Part shown: positions 1-9,121 of the stretch, one piece after another
How positions within the stretch are numbered: position 1 is the first letter of the stretch
Layout: every line of letters begins with the position of its first letter
Notes under the pieces: generated by a model
Told to the model about the DNA's origin: nothing
The model's input: the letters and a program-made list of their open reading frames with translations, nothing else
Databases searched by the model: none
NCBI GenBank assembly: GCA_041776485.1
Contig: JBHBQE010000016.1
Coordinates: 1-64,000 of the forward strand
DNA: 64,000 nucleotides
Source of the DNA: JBHBQE01 sp041776485
GTDB taxonomy: Bacteria; Bacillota; Clostridia; Lachnospirales; Lachnospiraceae
Reading direction: 5' to 3'
Program-made: the position numbers and the translations under genes

Positions 1-30
1 ATATATATAGTGTACTTATTGCCTATTTTT

Positions 31-39
31 TGCTATAAT
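31..39 (+). promoter_or_regulatory. possible extended -10 promoter for the GGDEF gene
   Basis: TGCTATAAT at 31-39 is an extended -10 hexamer about 30 bases ahead of the ATG at 71. No convincing -35 is visible; the spacing-appropriate hexamer at 11-16 (TGTACT) is poor. This is pattern matching only. Confidence 0.4.
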
Positions 40-70
40 ATCTCAAAGTAATTTATTAAGGCAGGGTAGC

Positions 71-1762
71 ATGCAAAAGGTTGTAAACGGAATTCACATA
101 ATCATATTTTCCTTTGTTTTTATAATTATTGTAAATATATTTTTTATTACCTTTTCAGAAACTCCAAGTATACAAAATTGGAAGGAGGAAAGGTTTAATT
201 TAACAATCAACAATATATCCTATAAAAATATTGATGTTGACAGCTTTATACAGCCTGCTCTTAAAAGGGGTGACGAGGTTCATATCAGCAGGAAAATATG
301 GAGAACCTATTTGGGTGAGTCATTGGTTTTTAGAACCTACGGTTCTGCTGTTGAGGTCAGTTTAAATGACGAAATAATCTATTCCTACGGGGAAAATCTT
401 TACAAAGACAACAGGATGATTGGCAGGGGCTATCATATTATAAAACTAAACAATTTAAGACCTGGGTACTCTAATTTGGATATTAAGCTGATGGCTGGAG
501 AGAATATGCCATATATGTGGGTGGATTTTCTTAAGTTCAACTCGGGTAATAACGTATGGATGGATATTTTTTCCTCAGATAAATTTTTCATAATGATAAG
601 TCTGTTTATGTTTTCTCTGGGATCCATAGGATTTGTTTCTGTAATTTTTATTGCTTTCATCATCAAAAGCAAGGGAAGTATCTTTCATATCCTGTATTCC
701 TTTTCCGCTATATTCTTTGCAGGACTTTGGAGTGTATCCGTTTGCGGATTTTTGCAGGTTATAACCAATAATTTACAGCTGGTAGCTTTTATGGAGTATA
801 TATCGTTATATTTGTCTGCCTTTTTTTACTTAGGTTCAGTGGAGGTTATGCAAAAGGATACTAAGTTCGGACGTATTATTACATTGGAAAAATGGATTTA
901 TTTCATTTTTATATCTACATTAATGCTTTTGCACTTTGCAGGCATATTATTTATATCCCAATCCATATCAATATTCAGAATTGCAATAGTAGTAGTTATT
1001 GCTATGGCATTTATTATAGTAATAAGTGATTATAAAAAGCAAAAGTCCTACGAGAAAATCCTTAGAATGGAAAATACTATGGGACTGGTTTTACTGCTAA
1101 TAAATGCAATACTGCATACTATAAATGTTTCCACAATCGAAATATTAAACCAGTCCTTTAATATAAGCGGGATATTAATTTCTATAGCTGTTTTGGTTAC
1201 CATTACTTCGCCTTTAATAAGTCATATTATCAGAAGCGGTGAGATTGAAATATATGAGGGTCAGATTGCTCTGCTAAATAAAATCGCGTATAAGGATCCT
1301 CTTACAGGTCTTGACAACAGATATGGAGCCAGGGCATTTACGATTAATTTGGAGCAGAATAATATCCCATATTATGTAATTATGATGGATTTAAATGATC
1401 TGAAGACAATAAATGACGCTATGGGACATGACAGGGGAGACAGGCTGCTGGTGAACTTTGCGGAATGTATTAAGTCAGTATTTAATAATGAGAACTGCAT
1501 CAGCGTAAGACACGGTGGAGATGAGTTTGTCATAGTCTTAAGGGAGGACAGTGAGTATAAGCTTAAATTTTATTTAGACAGTTTACAGGAAAATATTGAT
1601 AGATTGAATTCTGAAATCTCAGACGGCGGATTTATAAGCGTTGCCATTGGTGTGGCAGGGAGTCGTGAGATTAAACATGGGGATTATGACAGTGTATTAA
1701 AGCTGGCAGACGAAAGAATGTATAAATATAAACTAAAATCAAAGGAAGCTGCGGAAAATTAG
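71..1762 (+). CDS. membrane diguanylate cyclase with 7TM-type sensor region
   Basis: Predicted to make the second messenger c-di-GMP from GTP at the membrane. A first hydrophobic segment (about residues 8-30) is followed by an extracellular beta-rich stretch (about 35-165). About seven hydrophobic segments then run from 172 to 390, a layout like 7TMR-DISM sensors. The C-terminal GGDEF domain begins at D409 (DPLTGLDNR), and an intact GGDEF lies at residues 482-486 (RHGGDEFVIVL), so catalysis is plausible. I do not see an RxxD inhibitory site just before it, suggesting no classical product inhibition. The signal sensed is unknown. Stand-alone gene ahead of nrdG. The extracellular domain assignment is inference; the GGDEF assignment is firm. 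Confidence 0.9.
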   Translation: MQKVVNGIHIIIFSFVFIIIVNIFFITFSETPSIQNWKEERFNLTINNISYKNIDVDSFIQPALKRGDEVHISRKIWRTYLGESLVFRTYGSAVEVSLNDEIIYSYGENLYKDNRMIGRGYHIIKLNNLRPGYSNLDIKLMAGENMPYMWVDFLKFNSGNNVWMDIFSSDKFFIMISLFMFSLGSIGFVSVIFIAFIIKSKGSIFHILYSFSAIFFAGLWSVSVCGFLQVITNNLQLVAFMEYISLYLSAFFYLGSVEVMQKDTKFGRIITLEKWIYFIFISTLMLLHFAGILFISQSISIFRIAIVVVIAMAFIIVISDYKKQKSYEKILRMENTMGLVLLLINAILHTINVSTIEILNQSFNISGILISIAVLVTITSPLISHIIRSGEIEIYEGQIALLNKIAYKDPLTGLDNRYGARAFTINLEQNNIPYYVIMMDLNDLKTINDAMGHDRGDRLLVNFAECIKSVFNNENCISVRHGGDEFVIVLREDSEYKLKFYLDSLQENIDRLNSEISDGGFISVAIGVAGSREIKHGDYDSVLKLADERMYKYKLKSKEAAEN

Positions 1763-1778
1763 TTTGCTAAAATTATAA

Positions 1779-1807
1779 TTGCAATTATCGTATATATATG
1801 GTATGCT
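1779..1807 (+). promoter_or_regulatory. possible nrdG promoter
   Basis: TTGCAA (1779-1784), 17 bases, then TATGCT (1802-1807), about 45 bases before the probable nrdG start. Reasonable sigma-A spacing but an imperfect -10. Confidence 0.4.
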
Positions 1808-1850
1808 ATGTAACTGCTGAATACAATATATAGTATATATGGGGATTGCA

Positions 1851-2348
1851 ATGAACTATTCCGAGATAAAAACTTATGATATTGCCAATGGTCTGGGGGT
1901 TAGAACCTCTCTTTTTGTTTCCGGATGTACACATCACTGTAAAGGCTGTTTCAATCCGGATACCTGGGACTTTAATTATGGCAAGCCATTTACCAAAGAG
2001 ATAATGGAAGAAGTATTAAATTCCTGTAAACCGGAGTATATTTCCGGTCTTACTCTTTTAGGAGGAGAGCCTATGGAGGTGGAAAACCAAAGGGGGCTGA
2101 TTGAGCTTTTAAGGGAATTTAAGTCAAGATACCCAAAGAAAAATATATGGGTATTTACCGGGTATACTTTAGAAAGTGATTTACTGGATAAAAATGGAAA
2201 AGCCAGATGTGAGCTTACTGATGAAATTCTTTCTCTGGTGGATATTATGGTAGATGGAGAATTTATTTTGGAGAAAAAGGATATTACATTGGAGTTTAGA
2301 GGAAGCAGCAATCAAAGAATATTAGATTTAAGGGAAGTTATTAAATAG
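1851..2348 (+). CDS. nrdG: anaerobic ribonucleotide reductase activating protein (radical SAM)
   Basis: Activates the class III ribonucleotide reductase NrdD by generating its glycyl radical from S-adenosylmethionine with a [4Fe-4S] cluster. The cluster cysteines are visible as CTHHCKGC at residues 26, 30 and 33, followed by the GGEP-type motif LLGGEPM. About 165 residues, normal for NrdG. A start 12 bases upstream (1839) is also in frame, but GGGGATT sits at the right distance for the ATG at 1851, and MNYSEIKTYD matches how the family begins. The partner nrdD is not in the window on either side, so the usual nrdD-nrdG pair is split here. Confidence 0.93.
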   Translation: MNYSEIKTYDIANGLGVRTSLFVSGCTHHCKGCFNPDTWDFNYGKPFTKEIMEEVLNSCKPEYISGLTLLGGEPMEVENQRGLIELLREFKSRYPKKNIWVFTGYTLESDLLDKNGKARCELTDEILSLVDIMVDGEFILEKKDITLEFRGSSNQRILDLREVIK

Positions 2349-2421
2349 TATGGGAAATATGCCATTAATCTTCAAAAGGAGGTTTCTAAATTTAATATAT
2401 AGTGCTTGCAGGTTAATTTAC

Positions 2422-2450
2422 TTGCATTTACTTAGTGTACGGTATATAAT
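2422..2450 (+). promoter_or_regulatory. sigma-A promoter for the 2583 gene
   Basis: TTGCAT (2422-2427), 17-base spacer, TATAAT (2445-2450). It implies a leader of about 125 bases ahead of the ATG at 2583, which contains the hairpin at 2540-2564. Confidence 0.65.
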
Positions 2451-2539
2451 ACATTAGAGTTATTGTATAGACAAGGAAGTCTAAGAAGTGGAGATTATCA
2501 GCTAGATTATATCAGGTCAATTGCTGATGTCTTTTACGA

Positions 2540-2564
2540 GTAACAATCATATAGTGACTGTTAC
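2540..2564 (+). repeat. hairpin repeat, copy 1
   Basis: GTAACAATCA, a 5-base loop and TGACTGTTAC form a 10-bp stem with one mismatch, ending 18 bases before the ATG at 2583. The 14-base string ACGAGTAACAATCA and the trailing TTACAAT recur at 19057-19081 in the leader of an unrelated gene. It lies in the 5' leader, next to the Shine-Dalgarno region (AAGGGAG). Confidence 0.6.
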
Positions 2565-2582
2565 AATGAAAGGGAGTTATAT

Positions 2583-3365
2583 ATGAGATTGTCAGGAATG
2601 GATTCATCGGGACTTAATACATTGTTTTCAGGAATGTCAGGAGGAGGGATATACTCCACCCTTTCTGATTATAATAGTATACGCTCAGGCTCTTACGGAA
2701 AGCTGTTAAGTTCATATTATAACAAAACAGGAAGTCAGGCTCCTGATGTTGGGGGTGCCAGAAAGAAATCCAGCATTGCAGAGGATCATACCTCCAGAGG
2801 ATATAAGGAAAAATATTTAAGAGATTTAGAAGCTAAAGGTAAGGACAAAGCCAATACCAAGGATCCTAATGTAAAAGCTAATCAGAGCGTATCAGATGCC
2901 GCAAATAAGATGGTTAATTCCGTGGATAATCTTAGAGACAGCAAGACTTATGCTGTGGATAAGTCGGGAAATTATGATAAGGAAAAGCTTTATAATAGTG
3001 TAAAATCCTATGTAGAATCCTACAATAATTTAATTTCAAGCACTGCTGATTCTAAAGTGTCAGGCGTTAATGCCAATGTTAACAGTATGAAAAACACCAC
3101 TAAAGCTTATGAAAAAACCTTGGCTCAGGTGGGCATTACAACTGAAAAAAATGGAACCCTAAGTCTTAATGAAAGTGACTTTAAAGCTTCCGATATGTCT
3201 AAGGTTAAGTCGTTATTTGCAAGAGGCAGTTATGGAAACAGTATTAGAACCAACGGATATATGACAGGGTATTATGCCAAGGCAGCCAATTCCAATAATA
3301 CCTATGGAGCTTCAGGGAATTATTCAATGTCAAGCTTAGCAAATTCCTATCAAAGCTATATTTAA
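2583..3365 (+). CDS. FliD C-terminal-like secreted or surface protein, function unknown
   Basis: A 260-residue protein rich in Ser, Asn, Tyr and Gly with no signal peptide or membrane segment. Residues about 100-215 resemble the C-terminal part of flagellar cap protein FliD: an amphipathic stretch (YNSVKSYVESYNNLISST) followed by VGITTEKNGTLSLNESDFKA, close to the FliD pattern GIT-x-DGTL-x-LDE-x-F. The N-terminal FliD core is missing, so it is not a complete cap protein. It has its own promoter, a hairpin leader and a downstream terminator, so it is a single-gene unit. No other flagellar genes are in the window, though two chemoreceptors are. Function by family is inference. Confidence 0.7.
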   Translation: MRLSGMDSSGLNTLFSGMSGGGIYSTLSDYNSIRSGSYGKLLSSYYNKTGSQAPDVGGARKKSSIAEDHTSRGYKEKYLRDLEAKGKDKANTKDPNVKANQSVSDAANKMVNSVDNLRDSKTYAVDKSGNYDKEKLYNSVKSYVESYNNLISSTADSKVSGVNANVNSMKNTTKAYEKTLAQVGITTEKNGTLSLNESDFKASDMSKVKSLFARGSYGNSIRTNGYMTGYYAKAANSNNTYGASGNYSMSSLANSYQSYI

Positions 3366-3398
3366 AATGTTTTGTAATGTAAATTCATAAAATTCAGT

Positions 3399-3430
3399 AA
3401 ATCCGGTAGTTTCTACTGGATTTATTGTTT
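3399..3430 (+). terminator. intrinsic terminator after the FliD-like gene
   Basis: AAATCCGGTAG, a TTT loop and CTACTGGATTT form an 11-bp stem (one G-T pair) at 3399-3423, followed by a T-rich tail. Confidence 0.75.
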
Positions 3431-3469
3431 TATTAGAGATTATATTTTATTACTGGAGATGGAGAGATT

Positions 3470-3946
3470 ATGAAAAAAATTATTATCAAATCAATCTTGT
3501 TAATCTTATTCGCTGCGTTTTTTGTATCGGGTTGTGGAGATAGCCGGAAAACGGATAAGGATGATACTGCAGCCGTAACCACGGAGGATAGTGATGTTCC
3601 TAAAGAAAAGGCGTGTGTGGAAGAGGAAAATCGGAAAGAAGTTTCAAAAGATGAGGCTCAGGAGGTTATAGTTGGAAATTTTACAGAAAAGCAATTAACA
3701 GATGCCGCAGAAAAATATTATGGCAAATATTCACAATATGGTTCTGTCCCGCCTGTTGTTGAGATAGACAGTTATGATGGTGATAACGCTGTTATTCACT
3801 TATATGAGTGTACCCAGGGGCATACAGCCACATATGATTGGTACACAATTAATATTTATACAGGTGAGGGAGAAGATTTTGAAGGAAATTATATAAACTT
3901 AACGGAAACGATGGATTTTGAGGGAAATAGACAGGAGATGAAATGA
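3470..3946 (+). CDS. lipoprotein of unknown function
   Basis: A type II signal peptide is clear: a Lys-rich start, a hydrophobic core (residues 6-18), and a lipobox ending FVSGC with the acylated cysteine at about residue 22. A charged, disordered linker rich in Asp, Glu, Lys and Thr follows (25-65). A small C-terminal domain of about 90 residues has GDNAVIHLYE and YDWYTINIYTGEGEDF, a pattern seen in short beta-rich lipoprotein domains. It overlaps the next gene by four bases, so the two are co-translated. I do not recognise a specific function. Confidence 0.85.
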   Translation: MKKIIIKSILLILFAAFFVSGCGDSRKTDKDDTAAVTTEDSDVPKEKACVEEENRKEVSKDEAQEVIVGNFTEKQLTDAAEKYYGKYSQYGSVPPVVEIDSYDGDNAVIHLYECTQGHTATYDWYTINIYTGEGEDFEGNYINLTETMDFEGNRQEMK

Positions 3947-4776
3947 AAATCAATTCTATATATTTTAGTCCCTGCGGAAATGTAAAGAAAATAATAAAGA
4001 CAATGTCAGAGGTGGCAGTTTCGTTTTTTGGAAGTGATGTGGAATATATTGATATTACAAGTCTAAAAAACAGGAGCAATACTGAAATTAAGGAATTAAA
4101 TAATGATAGTCTAAATTTTGTCGGACTCCCCGTATTTGCCGGGCGTATCCCTAACAAGATAATGCCCTATATAAGGGAGAATATTCGGGGAAATGGTTTA
4201 TTTTTCCCTTTTGTGGCGTTCGGTAATAGAAGTTATGATGACGCGTTGTTTGAGCTTTGTACTATAATTAAGGAAAATGGCGGAAAAATCATAGGTGCAA
4301 TGGCAGTTCCAACGGAGCACAGTTTTACTGATAAACTGGGGCAATACAGACCTGATTATGAGGATATATATAAAATAAAGGATTACTGCGGCAAGGTATT
4401 AAAAAAAATTAGGATGAATAATATAGAGAACATCCAAAATGCAGAAATTAATATGGAGGATATTCCCGGAGACAGGAGCCTTAGTAAATACTACACTCCA
4501 TTAGGGACGGATGGGAAGCCTGCCATGTTTTTAAAGGCATATCCTGTTACGGATATGTCAAAATGCGTATTCTGCCATGCATGTTCAAGAGCATGTCCAA
4601 TGGGGTGCATAGATATGGAAAACCCTGCTTTTATAAGTGGTATCTGTATCAAATGTCACTCCTGTATCAAAAGATGTAAATATAATGCAAAATCCTTTCA
4701 GGATAAAGCTTTTCTATCTCATGTTAAGATGCTTGAAAAAAATTATCAGGAGGAAAAAGAGATTGAGGTGTTTTAG
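3943..4776 (+). CDS. EFR1-family flavodoxin-ferredoxin protein
   Basis: The N-terminal half (1-160) is a flavodoxin-like fold starting MKINSIYFSPCGNVKKI. The C-terminal part has two [4Fe-4S] ferredoxin motifs, CVFCHACSRACP at about 207-218 and CIKCHSCIKRC at about 231-241, each with the CxxCxxCxxxC spacing. The domain order matches the EFR1 family common in Clostridia, presumed to move electrons between flavin and Fe-S clusters; the physiological partner is unknown. The start ATG lies inside the stop of the lipoprotein gene (ATGA overlap), so these two form an operon. Confidence 0.88.
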   Translation: MKINSIYFSPCGNVKKIIKTMSEVAVSFFGSDVEYIDITSLKNRSNTEIKELNNDSLNFVGLPVFAGRIPNKIMPYIRENIRGNGLFFPFVAFGNRSYDDALFELCTIIKENGGKIIGAMAVPTEHSFTDKLGQYRPDYEDIYKIKDYCGKVLKKIRMNNIENIQNAEINMEDIPGDRSLSKYYTPLGTDGKPAMFLKAYPVTDMSKCVFCHACSRACPMGCIDMENPAFISGICIKCHSCIKRCKYNAKSFQDKAFLSHVKMLEKNYQEEKEIEVF

Positions 4777-4777
4777 T

Positions 4778-4805
4778 TTGACTCTCCATTGACTTTTGAT
4801 ATAAT
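4778..4805 (+). promoter_or_regulatory. sigma-A promoter of rpsB-tsf
   Basis: TTGACT (4778-4783), 16-base spacer, TATAAT (4800-4805). It starts a leader of roughly 115 bases ahead of rpsB that could carry S2 autoregulation, though I could not define a structure there. Confidence 0.75.
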
Positions 4806-4927
4806 TAATCATTTTTTGTCTTGAAATTCAGCAGAATCTATGATAAATTATTATGGCTTTTGTAAATTGTCACATTCTCTGCACTTGGTGATTTATGGGG
4901 AATGGAAGAGTAACCAAGGAGGTAAAA

Positions 4928-5665
4928 ATGAGTGTTATTTCTATGAGACAGCTCCTGGAGGCAGGAGTACATTTCGGTCATCAGACCAGACGTTGGAACC
5001 CTAAGATGGCTCCCTATATCTTTTGTGAGCGTAACGGTATTCACATTATTGATTTACAGAAAACTGTATGGATGGTAGACGATGCCTATAATGCAATATT
5101 TGATATTGTAAGCCAGGGCGGAACCGTTCTTTTTGTAGGCACGAAAAAACAGGCGCAGGATGCCATTGCCGAGGAGGCAAGCCGTTGTGGCATGTACTAT
5201 GTAAACGAGCGTTGGCTTGGAGGTATGCTTACTAACTTTAAGACAATACGCTCCAGAGTAGAGCGTCTTAAGAAAATTGAGAAAATGGAAGAGGACGGAA
5301 CATTTGATGTTCTTCCTAAAAAAGAGGTTATTAATCTTAAAAAGGAAAAAGAAAGACTTACAAGAAACCTTGGCGGTATTAAAGAAATGACCAGGCTTCC
5401 TGATTGCATTTTCATTGTTGACCCTAAGAAAGAAACTATTTGTATAAAGGAGGCTCAGAGTCTTGGACTTACAATTATCGGAATGTGCGATACCAACTGT
5501 GATCCTGACGAGCTTGATTATATTATTCCGGGGAATGATGATGCTATCCGCTCTGTTAGGCTTGTTGTTAACAAAATGGCAGACGCAGTTGTGGAGGCAA
5601 TGCAGGGTGAGGAAATGTCAGAGCCTGAGGTAGAGGCTGAGGAAATGGAGGATACAGAGGAGTAA
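4928..5665 (+). CDS. rpsB: 30S ribosomal protein S2
   Basis: Small-subunit protein S2, identified by the start [19 protein letters not shown] followed by [13 protein letters not shown], and by the internal [10 protein letters not shown] and [19 protein letters not shown] stretches. About 245 residues with the usual acidic tail. The frame is open 33 bases further upstream, but AGGAGG at 4918-4923 places the start at the ATG at 4928. First gene of a classic rpsB-tsf pair with a strong upstream promoter. Confidence 0.98.
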   Translation: MSVISMRQLLEAGVHFGHQTRRWNPKMAPYIFCERNGIHIIDLQKTVWMVDDAYNAIFDIVSQGGTVLFVGTKKQAQDAIAEEASRCGMYYVNERWLGGMLTNFKTIRSRVERLKKIEKMEEDGTFDVLPKKEVINLKKEKERLTRNLGGIKEMTRLPDCIFIVDPKKETICIKEAQSLGLTIIGMCDTNCDPDELDYIIPGNDDAIRSVRLVVNKMADAVVEAMQGEEMSEPEVEAEEMEDTEE

Positions 5666-5761
5666 CCTGTATACCTGTTTACTATAATTTATTGATTATT
5701 AGGGACTATGTCAGATTAAAGTATTTAAAAGGAAATGTTTTGTATAGATTGAGAGGTAATT

Positions 5762-6697
5762 ATGGCAATTACAGCCGGAATGGTTAAGGAGTTAAGAGAG
5801 CTTACCGGTGCAGGAATGATGGACTGCAAGAAAGCCCTTAGCGAATGTGATGGAAATATGGATGAGGCAGTTGAGTTTTTAAGAAAATCCGGAGCTGCCA
5901 AAGCAGAAAAGAAGTCTGGACGTATTGCAGCAGAGGGACTGTGCGGTCTTATTGTCGAGGGCAATACAGGAGCTATATGTGAAGTTAACTCAGAAACTGA
6001 CTTTGTAGCTAAAAATGATGAGTTTAAGGGCTTTGTTGAACTTGTTGCAAAGCAGGCACTTTCCACCGAGGCAGAGGATATGGCAGCTTTCATGGAGGAT
6101 AAGTGGAATGCAGATACTTCAAAAACCGTAAAAGAAGCTCTTACGGATAAGGTTGCAATTATTGGAGAAAATCTTACCATAAGGCGTTTTGAAAAGGTGG
6201 CTGTGGCAGATAACGGACATGTGGTTTCCTATCTTCACGGAGGCGGAAGGATTGCTGTACTTGTATGCGGTACCTGTGACAGCAAGGATGAAAAGGTTAA
6301 AGAGGCTCTTACAAATATTGCAATGCAGATAGCTGCCCTTAATCCTAAATATATTTCCGAGAAGGATATTGACAACGAATATATTGAACATGAAAAGGAA
6401 ATTCTTTTAGCTCAGATTAATAATGATCCTAAGGAAGCCGCCAAGCCTGACAAGGTTAAGGATGGCATGGTTATGGGGCGTATTAAAAAGGAAATGAAGG
6501 AAATTTGTCTCCTTGATCAGGTATATGTTAAGGCTGAAGACGGGAAGCAAAGTGTTGAAAAGTATATTGAGGAAGTTGGCAATGCTGTTGGAAGCAAGCT
6601 TACAATAGATAAGTTCATTCGCTTTGAAACCGGTGAAGGTATTGAAAAGAAATCCGAGAACTTTGCAGAGGAAGTGGCAAAGCAAATGGGGGTATAG
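5762..6697 (+). CDS. tsf: elongation factor Ts
   Basis: Nucleotide exchange factor for EF-Tu. The N-terminal UBA-like segment MAITAGMVKELRELTGAGMM is followed by the conserved TDFVAKND (T79-D86), which contacts EF-Tu. 311 residues, full length. It lies 96 bases after rpsB in the same direction, and its TAG stop overlaps the GTG of the deacetylase gene. Confidence 0.98.
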   Translation: MAITAGMVKELRELTGAGMMDCKKALSECDGNMDEAVEFLRKSGAAKAEKKSGRIAAEGLCGLIVEGNTGAICEVNSETDFVAKNDEFKGFVELVAKQALSTEAEDMAAFMEDKWNADTSKTVKEALTDKVAIIGENLTIRRFEKVAVADNGHVVSYLHGGGRIAVLVCGTCDSKDEKVKEALTNIAMQIAALNPKYISEKDIDNEYIEHEKEILLAQINNDPKEAAKPDKVKDGMVMGRIKKEMKEICLLDQVYVKAEDGKQSVEKYIEEVGNAVGSKLTIDKFIRFETGEGIEKKSENFAEEVAKQMGV

Positions 6698-7605
6698 TGG
6701 ATACAGGATCTGATAGCTTAATTAGTAGATCTAAGAAAGAAATAAAAAGGAGTCGCATAAGGAGGCTTAAGTCCTCCTTAGTGGGGCTTCTTGTTTTTTG
6801 GTGTATAATTTCTGTTGTAATTATGGGCTACCTCCTGTTTACGGTTATAAGCCTGCAAAAACAAATCAATAAGCTTAATGTGACTACAGTAACTATTGAG
6901 GATAAAAATGTTCAGGGGAAGCTGCTAAATTCCCAGGGAGATACTATTGAGAGTAATGAGGCGGGATTAAATGATACCCACAAGGTATATCTTACCTTTG
7001 ATGATGGTCCGAGTAAAAATACTGAGGAAATCCTTAAGATACTGGATGATTATGGTGTAAAGGCGACATTTTTTGTTCAAGGCAGAGATGATGAAAAGTC
7101 AAGGGAACTTATGAAAAGAATAGTTGATGAAGGGCATACAATTGGTATGCACTCCTATACCCATTCCTATTCTGATATATATTCATCTCTAGAGGCTTTT
7201 GTCTCTGATACTGAAAGAATAAGGCAGCTTATTATAGATGCAACCGGTCAGGATACCAGATTTTACAGGTTTCCGGGAGGAAGCTCCAATTCTTTGGTAG
7301 GGGGAGAAATGTATGATTATATTAATTATTTAAATGAAAACGATATAACATATTTTGACTGGAATGTGGCCAGTAATGATGCTTCCGTAAAACCTTTGCC
7401 AAGTGATACTATAGTTGAAAATGTAATGAATGATGTGGTAAAATACAAAACGTCTGTTGTACTTTTCCATGATGGAGACAGCAGAGACACAACAGTTTCG
7501 GCACTTCCTACGATAATTGAAAAATGCCGTAGTGAAGGGGCTATATTGTTGCCAATTAGTGATGAAACCACGGTGATTCAGCATGTTGTAGCAGATAATG
7601 ACTAA
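6697..7605 (+). CDS. membrane-anchored polysaccharide deacetylase
   Basis: NodB-family carbohydrate esterase 4, predicted to remove acetyl groups from peptidoglycan or another wall glycan on the outer face. A basic cytoplasmic start is followed by one membrane anchor (about 28-52), a coiled linker, then the catalytic domain. The metal-binding motifs are intact: TFDDGPS (D102, D103), HSYTH (H152, H156) and RFPGG (R191). The GTG start overlaps the tsf stop and has a G-rich Shine-Dalgarno in the end of tsf, so it is probably translated with tsf. The exact substrate is inference. Confidence 0.9.
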   Translation: MDTGSDSLISRSKKEIKRSRIRRLKSSLVGLLVFWCIISVVIMGYLLFTVISLQKQINKLNVTTVTIEDKNVQGKLLNSQGDTIESNEAGLNDTHKVYLTFDDGPSKNTEEILKILDDYGVKATFFVQGRDDEKSRELMKRIVDEGHTIGMHSYTHSYSDIYSSLEAFVSDTERIRQLIIDATGQDTRFYRFPGGSSNSLVGGEMYDYINYLNENDITYFDWNVASNDASVKPLPSDTIVENVMNDVVKYKTSVVLFHDGDSRDTTVSALPTIIEKCRSEGAILLPISDETTVIQHVVADND

Positions 7606-7615
7606 GGAGGGAAAA

Positions 7616-8383
7616 ATGGGTTTTTTCAAAGAATTTAAGGATGATTTTTCAGACATGGCAGATGAAATGATTCCGGCAGGGTCTGAGGATATCGTTACTG
7701 ATAGTGATATGATTAACACTATTACAGATAATGTAAATGTTGATGAGGAGCTTTCTAAATTGGACGGATTATTGGAAAAGGCTACGCAGAAGGTTGCTGA
7801 GGAGTCAGTGGATAGTACGGTGCCAGGTTCCGTGGACACCTATACAAACAGCAGACCACAGGAAGTATTAAATGATATAGCACCCAGAAACAATGGTTTT
7901 GCCTACAGTCAGAATTCAGCTCCTGTTATGCCTGCTTCTGATGAAACAGCAGTTATTACATCCGGAATGATAATTACAGGTGATATAGAAACAACCGGCT
8001 CTATTGAGGTGCAGGGTCGTGTTAACGGAAATGTTGCCTGTCAGGGTAAGCTTACAGTTACAGGTATGATTACAGGTAATTCCAGCGCCAGTGAGGTATT
8101 TGCCGATGCTGCCAGAGTAGATGGAGAGATTAATGCTTCCGGAACAATAAAGATTGGTGCAGGAAGTGTGGTGATAGGAAATATTTCGGCTACAAGTGCA
8201 GTGGTTGCCGGTGCGATAAAGGGTGATATTGATGTACAGGGCCCTGTAGTTGTCGATACCTCTGCAGTTGTGATGGGCAATGTTAAGTCTAAGAGTGTAC
8301 AAATTAACAATGGTGCTGTTATTGAAGGATTCTGTTCTCAAGCTTATGCTGATACAGATGTGTCTGCACTATTTTCAGAGTAA
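7616..8383 (+). CDS. bactofilin (polymer-forming cytoskeletal protein)
   Basis: The central and C-terminal region (about residues 100-235) shows repeated beta-helix turns such as MIITGDIETTGSIEVQGRV and GKLTVTGMITG, typical of bactofilins, which polymerise into filaments and often help position wall enzymes. The N-terminal 100 residues are acidic and low in complexity. The start at 7616 is chosen because AAGGAGG lies just upstream; a start at 7598 would lack this. It sits directly after a wall deacetylase and its stop overlaps pyrH (TAATG), which suits a wall-related role. Confidence 0.88.
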   Translation: MGFFKEFKDDFSDMADEMIPAGSEDIVTDSDMINTITDNVNVDEELSKLDGLLEKATQKVAEESVDSTVPGSVDTYTNSRPQEVLNDIAPRNNGFAYSQNSAPVMPASDETAVITSGMIITGDIETTGSIEVQGRVNGNVACQGKLTVTGMITGNSSASEVFADAARVDGEINASGTIKIGAGSVVIGNISATSAVVAGAIKGDIDVQGPVVVDTSAVVMGNVKSKSVQINNGAVIEGFCSQAYADTDVSALFSE

Positions 8384-9099
8384 TGTCAAGAATACTATTA
8401 AAGCTTAGCGGAGAGGCATTATCCGGAGATAAGGGCATAGGGTTTGACGAGGATACCACCTATAGAGTGGCAAAGGAAATAGCCATTCTTTCCAAGCGTG
8501 GTACAGAAATAGCCATTGTTATTGGAGGCGGTAATTTTTGGCGCGGCAGAAGCAGCGGTGATATGGACAGGGTAATGGCTGATCAGATAGGTATGCTTGC
8601 CACTGTAATGAACTGCATATACATGTCTGATATGCTTAGACGATGTGGATTGGAAACTATGGTTATGACATCATTTCCCTGTGGAAATTTAGCCAGAACC
8701 TACAACAGGGATACCGCCATTAAGAATTTATCAAAGAAAAGAGTTGTTTTATTTGCAGGCGGAACGGGGCACCCCTACTTTTCCACAGACACTTCAACTG
8801 TACTAAGAGCCTTGGAAATCAATGCAGACAGTATACTTTTGGCAAAGGCAGTCGATGGAATATATACAGATGACCCTAGGAAAAACAAGGAAGCCAAAAG
8901 GTATGACAGAATATCCATAGATGAGGTGGTGGAAATGAAGCTTAATGCTTTAGATATGGCCGCCTCAATAATGTGCATGGAAAATAGAATGCCCTTTGTT
9001 GTATTTAAATTGCAGGGAGAGAACAGTATACTTCGTGCAATGCCTGACAGTGATGGGAATTTTCCCAAGGACTTTGACGGAACAATAGTTACAGCATAG
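8383..9099 (+). CDS. pyrH: UMP kinase
   Basis: Phosphorylates UMP to UDP; amino-acid-kinase fold. The start MSRILLKLSGEALSG and the glycine-rich IVIGGGNFWRGR are diagnostic, with DKxxG-like nucleotide contacts and VDGIYTDDPRKN further on. 238 residues, complete. Followed 22 bases later by frr, the usual neighbour in Firmicutes. Confidence 0.98.
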   Translation: MSRILLKLSGEALSGDKGIGFDEDTTYRVAKEIAILSKRGTEIAIVIGGGNFWRGRSSGDMDRVMADQIGMLATVMNCIYMSDMLRRCGLETMVMTSFPCGNLARTYNRDTAIKNLSKKRVVLFAGGTGHPYFSTDTSTVLRALEINADSILLAKAVDGIYTDDPRKNKEAKRYDRISIDEVVEMKLNALDMAASIMCMENRMPFVVFKLQGENSILRAMPDSDGNFPKDFDGTIVTA

Positions 9100-9121
9100 T
9101 AAGCATGTTAAGGAGATAGCT

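Noticed and set aside
2349..2421. Strong Shine-Dalgarno AAAGGAGG at about 2375-2382 as a gene start
   Set aside because: No start codon follows at suitable spacing and the frame closes quickly; no gene supported.
4838..5044. 68-codon frame opposite rpsB start
   Set aside because: Antisense shadow covering the rpsB ribosome site.
5725..6180. 151-codon frame opposite tsf
   Set aside because: Reverse-strand shadow of EF-Ts; no promoter or ribosome site.
7916..8341. 141-codon frame opposite the bactofilin gene
   Set aside because: Asn/Cys/His-rich low-complexity shadow of the repeat region.
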